Source of the DNA: Flammeovirgaceae bacterium UBA2786
GTDB taxonomy: Bacteria > Bacteroidota > Bacteroidia > Cytophagales > Cyclobacteriaceae
NCBI GenBank assembly: GCA_002352225.1
Contig: DEIA01000009.1
Span: 115,772 to 179,771, forward strand
Length of the DNA: 64,000 nucleotides
Direction of reading: 5' to 3'
Notes under the pieces: model-generated
Database searches by the model: none
What the model saw: only the letters and a program-made list of their open reading frames with translations
Told to the model about the DNA's origin: nothing
Shown: positions 7,464 to 15,773 of the stretch, in pieces
How positions within the stretch are numbered: the stretch's first letter is position 1
Layout: every line of letters begins with the position of its first letter
Position numbers and translations under genes: made by a program

Positions 7464-8546
7464 TTATTTTTCCCTTTCCTTAAAATCGGTAATGATATTA
7501 CCGTTGTAACGATGCACACCATTCATGGTGCCAAACCAGATACTTCCGTCACTGGCTTCTACAATCCCAAAAACCATATCTTCGTTTGCTCTTATTATCT
7601 TAGGCTCTGCATTTTTATCGTACAAAGATTTTTCATCGTAACGGGAAAGCTTCCAGCCTTTCTGGCCGCTTATACTTTGTAATCCTATAGCGCTTTTATC
7701 AGTATCTGAACTCGTCCAGATGTTTCCTTTTTTATCTTCATACACATAGCCGACAAATGCTTTTGTAAATACGGTGAATGAACGTCCGTCATACCGCCAA
7801 AGGCCGTCATTGCCGGCAAGCCAGATGTTTCCTTTTTTATCTTCCATGATGGTGCGCACATTCTTGAAAGGACTGCCGTCATTTTTTTTGAAAACAGTAA
7901 ATGTTGTTCCATCGTACACAAAGGTGTTGTTCCGGGTGGCAAACCAAAGTTTGCCCGTTTTATCTTCAATGATAGAAGTAACTTCATAAGGAGGCCTTTG
8001 CGGAAAAGTCTTTCCGGTGTGATCTTCATTCATTGTCTCTCCATTAATGATAAAATTGCGAAAGCTCCTTCCATCATAACGACTTGCCCCTCCAAAAACA
8101 CCGAACCAGATGTTGCCCTTTTTATCTTCATATATACTACCCACATCATTATTAAGAAGTCCGTCTTTTATCGTGAAGTTTTTAAAAATCTGGCCGTTAT
8201 AATAATAGACACCCGCGCCAATAGAACCGAACCACAGGGTTCCCTTTCTATCTTCTAAAACAGAAAAGAAACGGGACGAACTCACTCCGCTTGTCATATT
8301 GGTAAACGATTTTCCATCGTATCGGAAAACACCCTCCCATGAAGCTATCCAGATGTTGCCTTTTTTATCTTGTATGATGTTCCGTGTAATGCTGTTGGGG
8401 CCGTGTGAAGTAGTGACTTCTTTACTTCCGGTTTCTTTTGATCGTTCCGTTTGGGATTGTCCCTTACTTGGCGAAAAGTAAATAAACAGAAGCAACAAGC
8501 CACAGAAGCTATATTGCAGAACACGAGTAATGTGATTTCTGAGCAT
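7464..8546 (-). CDS. Exported two-component-regulator-propeller (Reg_prop) protein
   Basis: This is a 360-residue protein with an N-terminal hydrophobic signal (about residues 10-28). It has seven repeats of the form (I/V)(Y/M/L)EDKKGNIWF...YDG(R/K)SFTxF, spaced about 40-50 residues apart. These are Reg_prop blades and predict a seven-bladed beta-propeller. In Bacteroidota such propellers normally form the sensor half of hybrid two-component systems. Here no transmembrane segment, Y_Y_Y domain or kinase follows, so it is a standalone secreted or periplasmic propeller. The repeats are visible in the DNA too, as recurring copies of a CCAGATGTTTCC-type block. Its ligand is unknown. It lies 12 bp downstream of the YceI gene and may share its transcript. 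Confidence 0.85.
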   Translation of the reverse strand: MLRNHITRVLQYSFCGLLLLFIYFSPSKGQSQTERSKETGSKEVTTSHGPNSITRNIIQDKKGNIWIASWEGVFRYDGKSFTNMTSGVSSSRFFSVLEDRKGTLWFGSIGAGVYYYNGQIFKNFTIKDGLLNNDVGSIYEDKKGNIWFGVFGGASRYDGRSFRNFIINGETMNEDHTGKTFPQRPPYEVTSIIEDKTGKLWFATRNNTFVYDGTTFTVFKKNDGSPFKNVRTIMEDKKGNIWLAGNDGLWRYDGRSFTVFTKAFVGYVYEDKKGNIWTSSDTDKSAIGLQSISGQKGWKLSRYDEKSLYDKNAEPKIIRANEDMVFGIVEASDGSIWFGTMNGVHRYNGNIITDFKEREK

Positions 8547-8558
8547 TTCTAAATTTCG

Positions 8559-9230
8559 TTAACATCCTACAAAATTCAAATCCACTGAAATCTGTACATC
8601 ATCTGAAATGATGTTGTCTTTCATATTGAGAAAAATCGATTTTGATTGATAATTAATTCCCCATTTGGTGCGATCAATTGTCAGGTCTGCTCTGATCCTG
8701 ATTCCATCCTTATCATTACTAAGGGTAGCCAAAAATACTACCCGATTGCTAATTCCCTTTATGGTTAACTGTGCTGTTATCCTTGCCTTTTTTTCCGTTC
8801 CACCCAATGCTTCGGGTGTCACTTTCAGAATAGAGAGACTGGCGTGCGGATACTTTGTAACAGAAAAAAAATCATCATCTTTTAGGTGGTTCTCTAAATC
8901 TTGTGCGCTGCTTTCCTCCTTCAAATCGGTGGCTTTTATAGTATTCATGTTCATTACAACTTCACCCTGCACAGGCAAGCCCACTGACGAAATAGTAACC
9001 GCCCCTGACAAAAACTGAATAGTGCCTTCGTGGCCGCTACCCACAATAGGTTTGCCCATCCACCGAAGTGTACTGGTCTTTTCGTCTAATGTCCATTTTG
9101 CGTTTTTGGTTTGGGCTGATTGTGTGTTCCACATCAAAAAAGTGGCAGGGCCTGATAACGTGAAAATTTCAGGTTTGGGCTGGGCCTGGGCTATGCCAGC
9201 ACACATCAGCAGAAGAATAAGATATTTCAT
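8559..9230 (-). CDS. YceI-family periplasmic protein
   Basis: This 223-residue protein starts at the ATG at 9230. The frame extends further upstream, but MKYLILLLMCAGIAQAQ is a clear signal peptide. The mature part has the lipocalin-like YceI pattern: WTLDEKTSTLRWMGKP, GEVVMNMNTIKATDL, LKDDDFFSVTKYPHASL and LTIKGISNRVVF. YceI proteins bind isoprenoid-like or amide lipids in the periplasm, and a specific ligand cannot be read here. A TAGGTTTG -7 element lies at 9257-9264. A second YceI protein, a lipoprotein, is at 32365-32997. Confidence 0.9.
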   Translation of the reverse strand: MKYLILLLMCAGIAQAQPKPEIFTLSGPATFLMWNTQSAQTKNAKWTLDEKTSTLRWMGKPIVGSGHEGTIQFLSGAVTISSVGLPVQGEVVMNMNTIKATDLKEESSAQDLENHLKDDDFFSVTKYPHASLSILKVTPEALGGTEKKARITAQLTIKGISNRVVFLATLSNDKDGIRIRADLTIDRTKWGINYQSKSIFLNMKDNIISDDVQISVDLNFVGC

Positions 9231-9256
9231 AGTTGCGTTACAGTTTGATTTTCGTA

Positions 9257-9264
9257 CAAACCTA
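9257..9264 (-). promoter_or_regulatory. -7 promoter element for the YceI gene
   Basis: On the minus strand this reads TAGGTTTG, an exact TAnnTTTG match, 26 bp before the chosen ATG at 9230. No clear -33 TTTG was found at the right spacing. The position supports the ATG at 9230 rather than the longer frame. Confidence 0.4.
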
Positions 9265-9325
9265 ACGGCCACCTATTTTTCACTTACCATTTTAAGTGTA
9301 AAAAAGTGTTAAACAGGCGTAAATC

Positions 9326-9358
9326 TTTGTTATGCGCGTTTTTACCCGGCTACCTTTG
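9326..9358 (+). promoter_or_regulatory. Bacteroidetes-type promoter for the membrane winged-helix regulator
   Basis: TTTG at 9326-9329 and TACCTTTG at 9351-9358 are separated by 21 bp and match the Bacteroidota consensus exactly. The ATG at 9364 follows only 5 bp after the -7 element, so the transcript would be nearly leaderless. Confidence 0.6.
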
Positions 9359-9363
9359 CAAGT

Positions 9364-10230
9364 ATGAAGCGCAGCCTGTTGATTGTTATTGGCCTGATTG
9401 CCATTAGTGTTTTTCTGCTTTCGGCCGGGTCGATTATTACTCAACCTGAAAGCCGATTTCCTGAAAAGGAAATTTCCATTGCCCTTCGCAACGTGGGCCA
9501 TCGGTTGTTGTTGCATGCCGGTGATTCTACTTCCCGGGTGCTTCCCGTTAAACAACTTACTGAATATAATTATCTGCTGGAGTTTCAAACACCTTTTGCA
9601 TTTGTTCCCGACTCGTTGGTAAACATTGTGCAACAAAGCCTGAAGGCAACATCCCTGTCGTTAGACTACGTTGTAAATGTACTGGCCTGTGGATCGCAGG
9701 AAATTGTTTACGGATTTCAGATTGGCAACCAGAAGCAAACTACGTTAGTGCCTTGCCTTGGCCGCGAACAACCGGAAGGGTGCTATGTTATTAATCTTTC
9801 GTTTCTTCAGGCTGATAGCTCGCAAAAGAAATCATATCTTTTTGCACTTGCCCTGGTTAGTTTAGTGACAATAGGATTTGTAGGCCGGGCTTATCCGAAA
9901 AATAAGAATGTAATACTCAATCAGTCTTCTGCCGCCCTGATAGGAAAGTTTGAATTTTATGCTGACCTCAGAAAGCTAAGGCTGGGAAAATTATCTGTTG
10001 ATCTCTCCGATAAAGAATCGCAGCTTCTCAAACTCTTTGTTCAGCAAATCAACCAGCCGGTAGCGCGCGAAGTGTTAATGAAAGAAGTATGGCAGGATAA
10101 TGGCGCATTAATCAGTCGCAGCCTCGATGTTTTTGTTTCGCGTTTACGCAAAAAATTGAAAGACGATCCAACTATTCAGCTTCAGAATGTGCATGGCGTT
10201 GGGTATAAACTGGTGGTAGCCCCTTCGTAA
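9364..10230 (+). CDS. Membrane-anchored winged-helix transcriptional regulator
   Basis: This 288-residue protein has a membrane helix at about 4-22, a periplasmic-looking stretch at 25-155 with cysteines at 109, 131 and 140, a second membrane helix at 158-176, and a cytoplasmic C-terminal domain at about 195-288. That domain has the OmpR/PhoB winged-helix pattern: LSDKESQLLKLF, REVLMKEVW, SRSLDVFVSRLRKKL and VHGVGYKLV. It lacks a receiver domain, so it is a one-component membrane regulator comparable in principle to ToxR/CadC but with the DNA-binding domain at the C-terminus. The M20 peptidase gene follows 45 bp later and is a possible target or operon partner. The signal sensed is unknown. 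Confidence 0.82.
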   Translation: MKRSLLIVIGLIAISVFLLSAGSIITQPESRFPEKEISIALRNVGHRLLLHAGDSTSRVLPVKQLTEYNYLLEFQTPFAFVPDSLVNIVQQSLKATSLSLDYVVNVLACGSQEIVYGFQIGNQKQTTLVPCLGREQPEGCYVINLSFLQADSSQKKSYLFALALVSLVTIGFVGRAYPKNKNVILNQSSAALIGKFEFYADLRKLRLGKLSVDLSDKESQLLKLFVQQINQPVAREVLMKEVWQDNGALISRSLDVFVSRLRKKLKDDPTIQLQNVHGVGYKLVVAPS

Positions 10231-10275
10231 TAAGGAGTATTTCTGATATCTTCGGGCTTTACCTACCCTCAGACC

Positions 10276-11706
10276 ATGAAAAAATTATTGAAGTATCTTG
10301 GTATTGGAATTCTGGCCCTGGTACTTTTCATCCTCGTTAAAACATTTACCTTATCCCAAAAAACTGTTGAGGTTGCCGCAGTTACCCCAATAGAAGTAAC
10401 GGATGAGGCCTTGGTCCGTCTTCAGAAGGCAATTCAGTTTAAAACCATTTCCTATTCCTATACCAGCAAACCCGATTCGATCGAGTTTACCGGTCTGCAT
10501 AACTACCTGGCTTCGGCTTTTCCATTAGTAGATTCCCTTCTCGAAAAGAAAACGATTCAATACAGTCTATTGTATAAATGGACGGGTACCGATTCGTCTT
10601 TAAAACCCATCCTGCTTATGTCTCACCTCGATGTAGTTCCTGTTGATGACGGTACACTTAAAGACTGGGAAGCACCACCCTTCTCGGGCGAAATCAAGAA
10701 TGGAAATATTTATGGCCGTGGTACTATGGATGATAAGGTAAGTGTGCTGGCCATTCTTGAAGCGGTAGAAACTTCGCTGCGTAACGGAGTTAGTCCTAAG
10801 CGAACAATCTATCTTGCCTTTGGGCACGATGAAGAAATTGGTGGCGAGCAGGGCGCAGGTTCAATGGCAAAGTATCTGCAAGAACAGGGCGTAAACTTTG
10901 AATACATAATTGATGAAGGCGGTGAAATAGCCGAAGGGATGGTACCGGGTTTGGATAAACCGCTGGCCATTATTAATGTGGCCGAGAAAGGATATGTATC
11001 CTTTGAACTGACAATAACTACACCGGGTGGACATTCTTCCATGCCGGCAGCAGATAACACCATTGGCTCGCTGGCTTCTGCCATCACTAAACTTGAGGCC
11101 AATCAATTCCCTTACAAAACCATTCCACTCATTGATAAGCAAATTGAAATTTTGGGACCGCATCTCCCTTTCGTACAGAAGATGGCCTTTGCCAATACCT
11201 GGCTATTTGGTTCAATAATTCAGGAAGCATTAAATACCCGTACTTCTACTGCACCCACTATTATTAAAGGCGGTGTAAAAGATAATGTGATTCCGACCAG
11301 CGCCAGTGTTGTGGTGAATTTCAGAGTAATGACAGGTGAAACCACAGAAGAAGTATTGCAGCATATTATAAAAACTGTAAATGACGATCGCATTACGGTG
11401 AAGCCCGTAAGCAACCGGAACGAACCTTCACCGGTTTCAGATTATGAAGCAGGCGGCTACAAAACAATTGAGAAAACCGTACTTCAATTAATGCCTAATA
11501 CTATTGTAACACCGGGGTTGGTAAGTGGCGGTACCGACACCAAACATTATGAATCAATCAGCGAAAATGCATATCGTTTTTTTCCAATCCGGATAAATGA
11601 AGCCAACATAACGGGCTTCCATGGCATTAACGAGCACTTAGCAGTAAGCAACTACAAAGAGATTGTGCAGTTTTATTATCAGCTGATTCAGAATTTAAAT
11701 GAGTAA
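10276..11706 (+). CDS. M20-family metallopeptidase (carboxypeptidase PM20D1-like)
   Basis: This is a 476-residue dizinc peptidase with an N-terminal membrane anchor or signal (about residues 5-24). The metal-binding motifs are visible: SHLDVVPVD, then GRGTMDDKVSVLA, and the catalytic GHDEEIGGEQGA. A dimerisation domain (from about PGGHSSMPAADNTIG) and a C-terminal GGTDTKHYE / GFHGINEHLAVSNY metal site follow. The family hydrolyses N-acyl amino acids or dipeptides from the C-terminal side. The anchored form suggests periplasmic activity. It follows the winged-helix regulator on the same strand with its own possible -7 element, TATCTTCG, at 10247-10254. Confidence 0.92.
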   Translation: MKKLLKYLGIGILALVLFILVKTFTLSQKTVEVAAVTPIEVTDEALVRLQKAIQFKTISYSYTSKPDSIEFTGLHNYLASAFPLVDSLLEKKTIQYSLLYKWTGTDSSLKPILLMSHLDVVPVDDGTLKDWEAPPFSGEIKNGNIYGRGTMDDKVSVLAILEAVETSLRNGVSPKRTIYLAFGHDEEIGGEQGAGSMAKYLQEQGVNFEYIIDEGGEIAEGMVPGLDKPLAIINVAEKGYVSFELTITTPGGHSSMPAADNTIGSLASAITKLEANQFPYKTIPLIDKQIEILGPHLPFVQKMAFANTWLFGSIIQEALNTRTSTAPTIIKGGVKDNVIPTSASVVVNFRVMTGETTEEVLQHIIKTVNDDRITVKPVSNRNEPSPVSDYEAGGYKTIEKTVLQLMPNTIVTPGLVSGGTDTKHYESISENAYRFFPIRINEANITGFHGINEHLAVSNYKEIVQFYYQLIQNLNE

Positions 11707-11711
11707 TGTGT

Positions 11712-11965
11712 TAACCACAAAGGCGATGAGGCGCAGGGCGATGAGTTGATCTCGGCACGAACACGCTCTATGTTAAGCACGTATTCTGGAAATCCGGTTC
11801 TATTGAGATTGGAGGCTGTGTGCTGGAACAAGTTTGCATTTCAAACAAGGAGGTAATCAGCACGACTTGCCTGAAACTTGTAGCCCCCCTTCGGGGTTAA
11901 GAGCAAAAGCGAAAAACTATTTATCGTATTTCATTTCAAAAAATCAGTGAATCTGTGGCAACGCT
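11712..11965. repeat. Gene-free stretch with degenerate intergenic repeat traces
   Basis: This gap between convergent genes has no credible ORF. It begins with TAACCACAAAGGCG and ends with AATCAGTGAATCTGTGGC. These resemble the two ends of the TAACCGC-type element better preserved at 12958-13042. A short CCC-TTCG-GGG hairpin lies at about 11885-11895, and an ACAAGTTT/AAACTTGT pair at about 11829-11882. It may be a decayed repeat element. The call is weak. Confidence 0.35.
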
Positions 11966-12916
11966 CTACTGCGTCATCAACTTCAACACTTTTTCCAAAT
12001 CCACATTTCCTCCTGAAAAGATAATACCTACACGCTGATCTTTAAACCGTTCTTTTTCTTTTATCAGTGCTGCCAGGGGTACTGCGCTGGATGTTTCAAT
12101 AACAATCTTAACTCTTTCCCACACTAAGCGCATAGCAGCAAGTATTTCTTCATCGGTTACAGTAATCACTTCGCTTACCTGCTCGTGAATAATGGGAAAG
12201 GTTTTATCGCCCAACCGGGTTAGCAAACCATCGGCAATACTTTGCGATTGCGCCTCTTCTATCTTTCCGCTTTTTAAAGAGCGATAGGCATCATCCGAAC
12301 CGGCCGGTTCACCCGCAATTACTTTTGTATTGGGCGAAAAATATTTAGCGGCCAATGCTGTTCCGCTTAACATACCGCCACCACCCACCGGCACCATTAT
12401 TACATCTAACTCCCGCACATCGGCAAACAACTCTTTAGCAGCGGTGGCTTGTCCTTCAATTACATCGTAATTGTTAAACGGATGAATTTCTGTGGCTCCT
12501 GTTTTTTTAATCACTTCGGCCAGTGTTGCTTCGCGCGATGCCAGGTTAGGTTCGCACTCAAATATTTCGCCTCCATATCCACGCACACCTCGTTTCTTAA
12601 TTTCAGGAGCGGTACGTGGCATTACAATAAATGATTTTGTGCCCAGTATTTTCGCGGCCCGTGCCAGCGCCTGAGCATGATTACCCGATGAATGCGTAGC
12701 CAATCCTTTTGCCAGGTCTTCTTCATCAAGCGAAAGCGCAGCATTCATAGCACCACGTGCTTTAAAAGCTCCTACCTTCTGAAAATTTTCGCACTTCAGA
12801 TAAACCTGACAACCCGTTGCCTCGTTAATACTTTTTGATGTAAACACCGGGGTACGATGAATGTATGGTTTAATGCGCTCATGCGCCTGTTCGATTGAAT
12901 GACGGTCTATTTTCAT
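11966..12916 (-). CDS. Serine/threonine dehydratase or serine racemase-like PLP enzyme
   Basis: This 316-residue fold-type II PLP enzyme has the PLP lysine K52 in the motif FKARGA, the cofactor-binding SSGNHAQALA loop at about residues 76-85, and the phosphate-binding glycine run GGGGMLSG. There is no C-terminal ACT regulatory domain. That fits the catabolic threonine/serine dehydratase or serine racemase branch better than biosynthetic IlvA, which is usually longer. It would convert threonine to 2-oxobutyrate or serine to pyruvate in the cytoplasm, or racemise serine. The sequence alone does not decide which. It is monocistronic by its neighbours. Confidence 0.9.
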   Translation of the reverse strand: MKIDRHSIEQAHERIKPYIHRTPVFTSKSINEATGCQVYLKCENFQKVGAFKARGAMNAALSLDEEDLAKGLATHSSGNHAQALARAAKILGTKSFIVMPRTAPEIKKRGVRGYGGEIFECEPNLASREATLAEVIKKTGATEIHPFNNYDVIEGQATAAKELFADVRELDVIMVPVGGGGMLSGTALAAKYFSPNTKVIAGEPAGSDDAYRSLKSGKIEEAQSQSIADGLLTRLGDKTFPIIHEQVSEVITVTDEEILAAMRLVWERVKIVIETSSAVPLAALIKEKERFKDQRVGIIFSGGNVDLEKVLKLMTQ

Positions 12917-12957
12917 TTAAGGTAAATTTTGAAACTTAAGGAATCCGCAGTTAAAGT

Positions 12958-13042
12958 TAACCGCTAAGAACGCGAAGTTTCGCTGAGTTTCTTTGAAATA
13001 CTTTAACAACCACTCTGCGAATCTCTGCGCACTTTGCGGTTA
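12958..13042. repeat. Imperfect long inverted repeat (TAACCGC...GCGGTTA)
   Basis: The left arm at 12958-12987 starts TAACCGCTAAGAACGC and the right arm at 13013-13042 ends GCGCACTTTGCGGTTA. The right arm's reverse complement aligns with the left over about 30 bp with a few mismatches and one gap. The arms are separated by 25 bp. Short elements of this kind, with AACCGCAAAG-type ends, are common as dispersed intergenic repeats in Bacteroidota. It lies between two same-strand genes and could fold as a long RNA hairpin. Confidence 0.7.
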
Positions 13043-13045
13043 GAA

Positions 13046-14371
13046 TCATTCTTTAAATTCAATTATGTATTCAGATTTATACTCACTTTGAAACCCGGCT
13101 TCGTTGGTAAACATATCTTTGAAGAATAACCGTGCCCGTTTTCCAAGGCGAACGCTGGTGTATTTGTTTTCAATGTCTTCCGGTGTATTCATGGGTTGTA
13201 ACGAAGGGTACCATAATGTGTGCCCGGGGATATCCAACACTTGCTGTGGTTTTGTCCATTGTTGTGAATTATCTCCTTCCGATAAATCTTCATTGAAGTT
13301 AAATGAGATATAAATGGCACTGCCCTTCCAGGAAGAATCTTCTGCCCGTGCCATCATCATTACCCAGCAATTCAGGTAGGTATTCCAGCTTACCGAAGGC
13401 CCCCAATGAAACATTTTACCGGGTACTGATGCAGGTCCACCACCCTCTTCCATCGGAATTTGCAACGACCTTACCGGAGTGCCTATTCCGTCAGGCAAAA
13501 CAGCAAACGCTTTACCATCCCATCGTTTGGCTTTACCAACCGGATTATCCAGATCGGTTAATTTAATTCGCGCCACGCTAACGCATTGACCGCTCCATTC
13601 TTTAACCGGATCGTATGCGGCAGAATCATATACTCCGGGATACCCATACTCGCCATAGAATAAGTAAAGATACTCGCCACTGGCTACAGCCGATGGATCG
13701 CCCACGCCACCGGCAAATGTGTTAGAAGTATTGTGGGGTTTTAAAATCATACGCGGTTGTAAGTCTTCAATAAAAATTCCCAGGTTGTCCCAGCTATACC
13801 CGCCATCAACAGATTTCATTATCCCAATACGGCAAACCGCTGCCGGTGAATTAACTCCGGTTATTCCCTGCGGCCAATGTTTGTAGATGTATCCTTCGCC
13901 TGTCTTTTCATTATAAGGATAATTCCACGGATAGTTTTCGTTGTGATATACTGCATACAAAGTTTTTCCGCTGGCATCATTTTTATCCTGGTACACGGTT
14001 TCGAACCAGGCTGCACCATGCAATCCATTTTCGGTTGGTTTTACGTTTTTGGGCATGTCGGGCATAATAAGGTCTTCGAATTTGTTGGCAAAAGCCTCAT
14101 CGGCATTAGCTCCATTTCCAAACCGCAGGTTATCAGAATATCCCCATAGCGTATCTTCGCCATACTTGCCCGGAAAAATGCGAAACGTATCTCCCACCCA
14201 CACTTCGGCCATATTACAATCTACAAACGAGTTGAATAAAAACTTGTCAGTTTTGGTGAGTGTAAAAGCAGGAGCCTTGGTTTCGGTTGAATTGCAGGCA
14301 GCAGCCAAGGCAAACAAACAAACCAAAAGCAGTGCATAGGGTAGTTTGAATGTGGGGGTAACGTGTTTCAT
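13046..14371 (-). CDS. Lipoprotein with glycosidase-like beta-propeller features, function unknown
   Basis: The ATG at 14371 gives a 441-residue protein whose signal peptide ends in the lipobox LAAAC. The longer frame upstream only adds sequence before that signal. The mature protein is rich in W, G and D and contains MKSVDGGYSWDNLG (a sialidase-type Asp-box-like motif), GGVGDPSAVASGEYLYLFYGEYG and KMFHWGPSVSWNTYLNCWVMMMAR. These resemble the five-bladed propeller of the GH43/GH32-like and DUF4185 groups, which bind or cleave glycans. Catalytic residues cannot be assigned with confidence. It is probably an outer-membrane-anchored protein. Confidence 0.65.
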   Translation of the reverse strand: MKHVTPTFKLPYALLLVCLFALAAACNSTETKAPAFTLTKTDKFLFNSFVDCNMAEVWVGDTFRIFPGKYGEDTLWGYSDNLRFGNGANADEAFANKFEDLIMPDMPKNVKPTENGLHGAAWFETVYQDKNDASGKTLYAVYHNENYPWNYPYNEKTGEGYIYKHWPQGITGVNSPAAVCRIGIMKSVDGGYSWDNLGIFIEDLQPRMILKPHNTSNTFAGGVGDPSAVASGEYLYLFYGEYGYPGVYDSAAYDPVKEWSGQCVSVARIKLTDLDNPVGKAKRWDGKAFAVLPDGIGTPVRSLQIPMEEGGGPASVPGKMFHWGPSVSWNTYLNCWVMMMARAEDSSWKGSAIYISFNFNEDLSEGDNSQQWTKPQQVLDIPGHTLWYPSLQPMNTPEDIENKYTSVRLGKRARLFFKDMFTNEAGFQSEYKSEYIIEFKE

Positions 14372-14404
14372 CTGGTCCGTGTGAAGTTGTTCAAGATACA
14401 AAAC

Positions 14405-14995
14405 TTAATCTTTCACCCACATCACTTTATCTTCAACGGGCTTACGCCTGCCCTCGGGCAGCACACCTTTAGGCATGCCTACATGCAGAAAGCCACAGAG
14501 CTTATCATCCGTTCCTAATCCAAAGAAAGGTTTCGCTTCTTCAAAATTTGTAACACCACCCGTGCTCAGGTAGCAACCAACACCATAGGCAGTAGCGGTG
14601 AGGTACATATTCTGTACGGCACAAAACACGGCTCCCAGTTCTTCCCACTCGGGTAAGCGTTTACCTGCATCGCGTTTCATACCAATTGCAATAATATGCG
14701 ATGACTCCATTGGTTTGGTTTGCAACGATACGTAGCGATCTTGTTGGAATGTTCCTTTTGCCTCAGTTACCTGTTTATAACATTCGCTTTGAAAGGCCGC
14801 CAGTTTCTTTAGCCCTTCTCCACAAAATACTGTAAACCGCCAAGGCTCAGTAAGTTTATGGGTAGGCGCCCAGTTGGCGTTCTCCAGCATTTGCCTGATA
14901 ACTTCCCCGGGAACAACTTGCCCATTGTAATCTTTCGGAAACACCGATCTGCGCGAACGCATCAATTGATTTATTTCTTCTGCATTAAAATTCAT
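14405..14995 (-). CDS. Nitroreductase-family FMN oxidoreductase
   Basis: This 196-residue protein has the nitroreductase pattern: RSRRSVFPKDY with the FMN phosphate-binding arginines near the N-terminus, ANWAPTHKLTEPWRFTVFCG, GAVFCAVQNMYLTATAYGVGCYLSTGG, and the C-terminal GFLHVGMPKG. Members use FMN and NAD(P)H to reduce nitro compounds, quinones or other substrates in the cytoplasm. Physiological substrates are usually unknown. It ends 33 bp before the lipoprotein gene at 13046 on the same strand and is divergent from the gene at 15042, so the short gap holds both promoters. Confidence 0.9.
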   Translation of the reverse strand: MNFNAEEINQLMRSRRSVFPKDYNGQVVPGEVIRQMLENANWAPTHKLTEPWRFTVFCGEGLKKLAAFQSECYKQVTEAKGTFQQDRYVSLQTKPMESSHIIAIGMKRDAGKRLPEWEELGAVFCAVQNMYLTATAYGVGCYLSTGGVTNFEEAKPFFGLGTDDKLCGFLHVGMPKGVLPEGRRKPVEDKVMWVKD

Positions 14996-15026
14996 TTGTA
15001 TTGATTTTTGTCTAATTTAACTTTTG
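14995..15026 (+). promoter_or_regulatory. Possible promoter for the lipoprotein gene at 15042
   Basis: TTTG at 14995-14998 and TAACTTTTG at 15018-15026 are 19 bp apart. The -7 box has one extra T compared with TAnnTTTG. It ends 15 bp before the ATG at 15042 and overlaps the earlier in-frame TTG, which argues against that TTG as the start. Confidence 0.4.
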
Positions 15027-15041
15027 AACTCCAAACACCAC

Positions 15042-15773
15042 ATGCGTTTTCTCTTTCTTTTAGGATTGCTGGCCATGAGCTGTTCCCCGCTTTATGTGCC
15101 GAATACACGCAATGTACCATTGTTTCGTGAGCAAGGAGAGTTTCAGGCATCTATTATCTCTTCAACCGGGGCCGAAATTCAAACTGCACTTGCCGTAACT
15201 AATAATATTGCCGTTATGGTAAATGGCTCGTTAATTCGCCAAAAAATATCCGAACCCGAAAGCTATACCCGTTCGCACACTTTCGTGGAAGGTGGTGTTG
15301 GGTATTACAAAGCAACCCGAAGATTCCGTTTTGAAATTTTTGGTGGTTACGGTTTTGGTAAAGGAACCAGTTTTGCGCAATACTATTTCTTTACTCCGGC
15401 ATTCGGGCAAAAAGATTTGGTTGCCACCGGTACCTATAGTCGTTTTTTTATTCAACCATCGTTTGGGCAAAATAATCGTAGGTTTAATCTTGCTTTTACG
15501 CCCCGAATATCTGTTGTAGGTTTTTCTGAGTTTTCTTCTAACGACAATGATGCCGCTAACACTTTGGTTACTATTACCCCTAATGAAAAGTCACAGCTTT
15601 TTATCGAGCCCGCCCTTACCGGTAAGTTTCCGTTAAAAGGAAACCTTCAAGGTATGTTTCAGTTAGGTCTGAATATTTCGACTAACCCTGATGTATTTTT
15701 TGATTACGTACCGCTTCAATTTGCAATAGGTATTCAACTCAATACAGGAAGTTTGCGCACCCGTGTCTATTAA
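15042..15773 (+). CDS. Outer-membrane lipoprotein, beta-rich, unknown function
   Basis: This is a 243-residue protein starting at the ATG at 15042, with signal and lipobox MRFLFLLGLLAMSC. The mature part has alternating hydrophobic strands with aromatic ends (for example RRFRFEIFGGYGFG, SRFFIQPSFG, NLAFTPRISVVGF), like a small beta-barrel or porin-like domain. No known motif is visible. Its end overlaps the GTG start of the amino acid permease by 11 bp, which suggests co-expression, but a functional link is not evident. Confidence 0.7.
   Translation: MRFLFLLGLLAMSCSPLYVPNTRNVPLFREQGEFQASIISSTGAEIQTALAVTNNIAVMVNGSLIRQKISEPESYTRSHTFVEGGVGYYKATRRFRFEIFGGYGFGKGTSFAQYYFFTPAFGQKDLVATGTYSRFFIQPSFGQNNRRFNLAFTPRISVVGFSEFSSNDNDAANTLVTITPNEKSQLFIEPALTGKFPLKGNLQGMFQLGLNISTNPDVFFDYVPLQFAIGIQLNTGSLRTRVY

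Noticed and set aside
11712..11965. A possible gene or pseudogene in the gap before the dehydratase
   Set aside because: No frame is open for more than a short distance and no family motif is visible; repeat traces explain it better.
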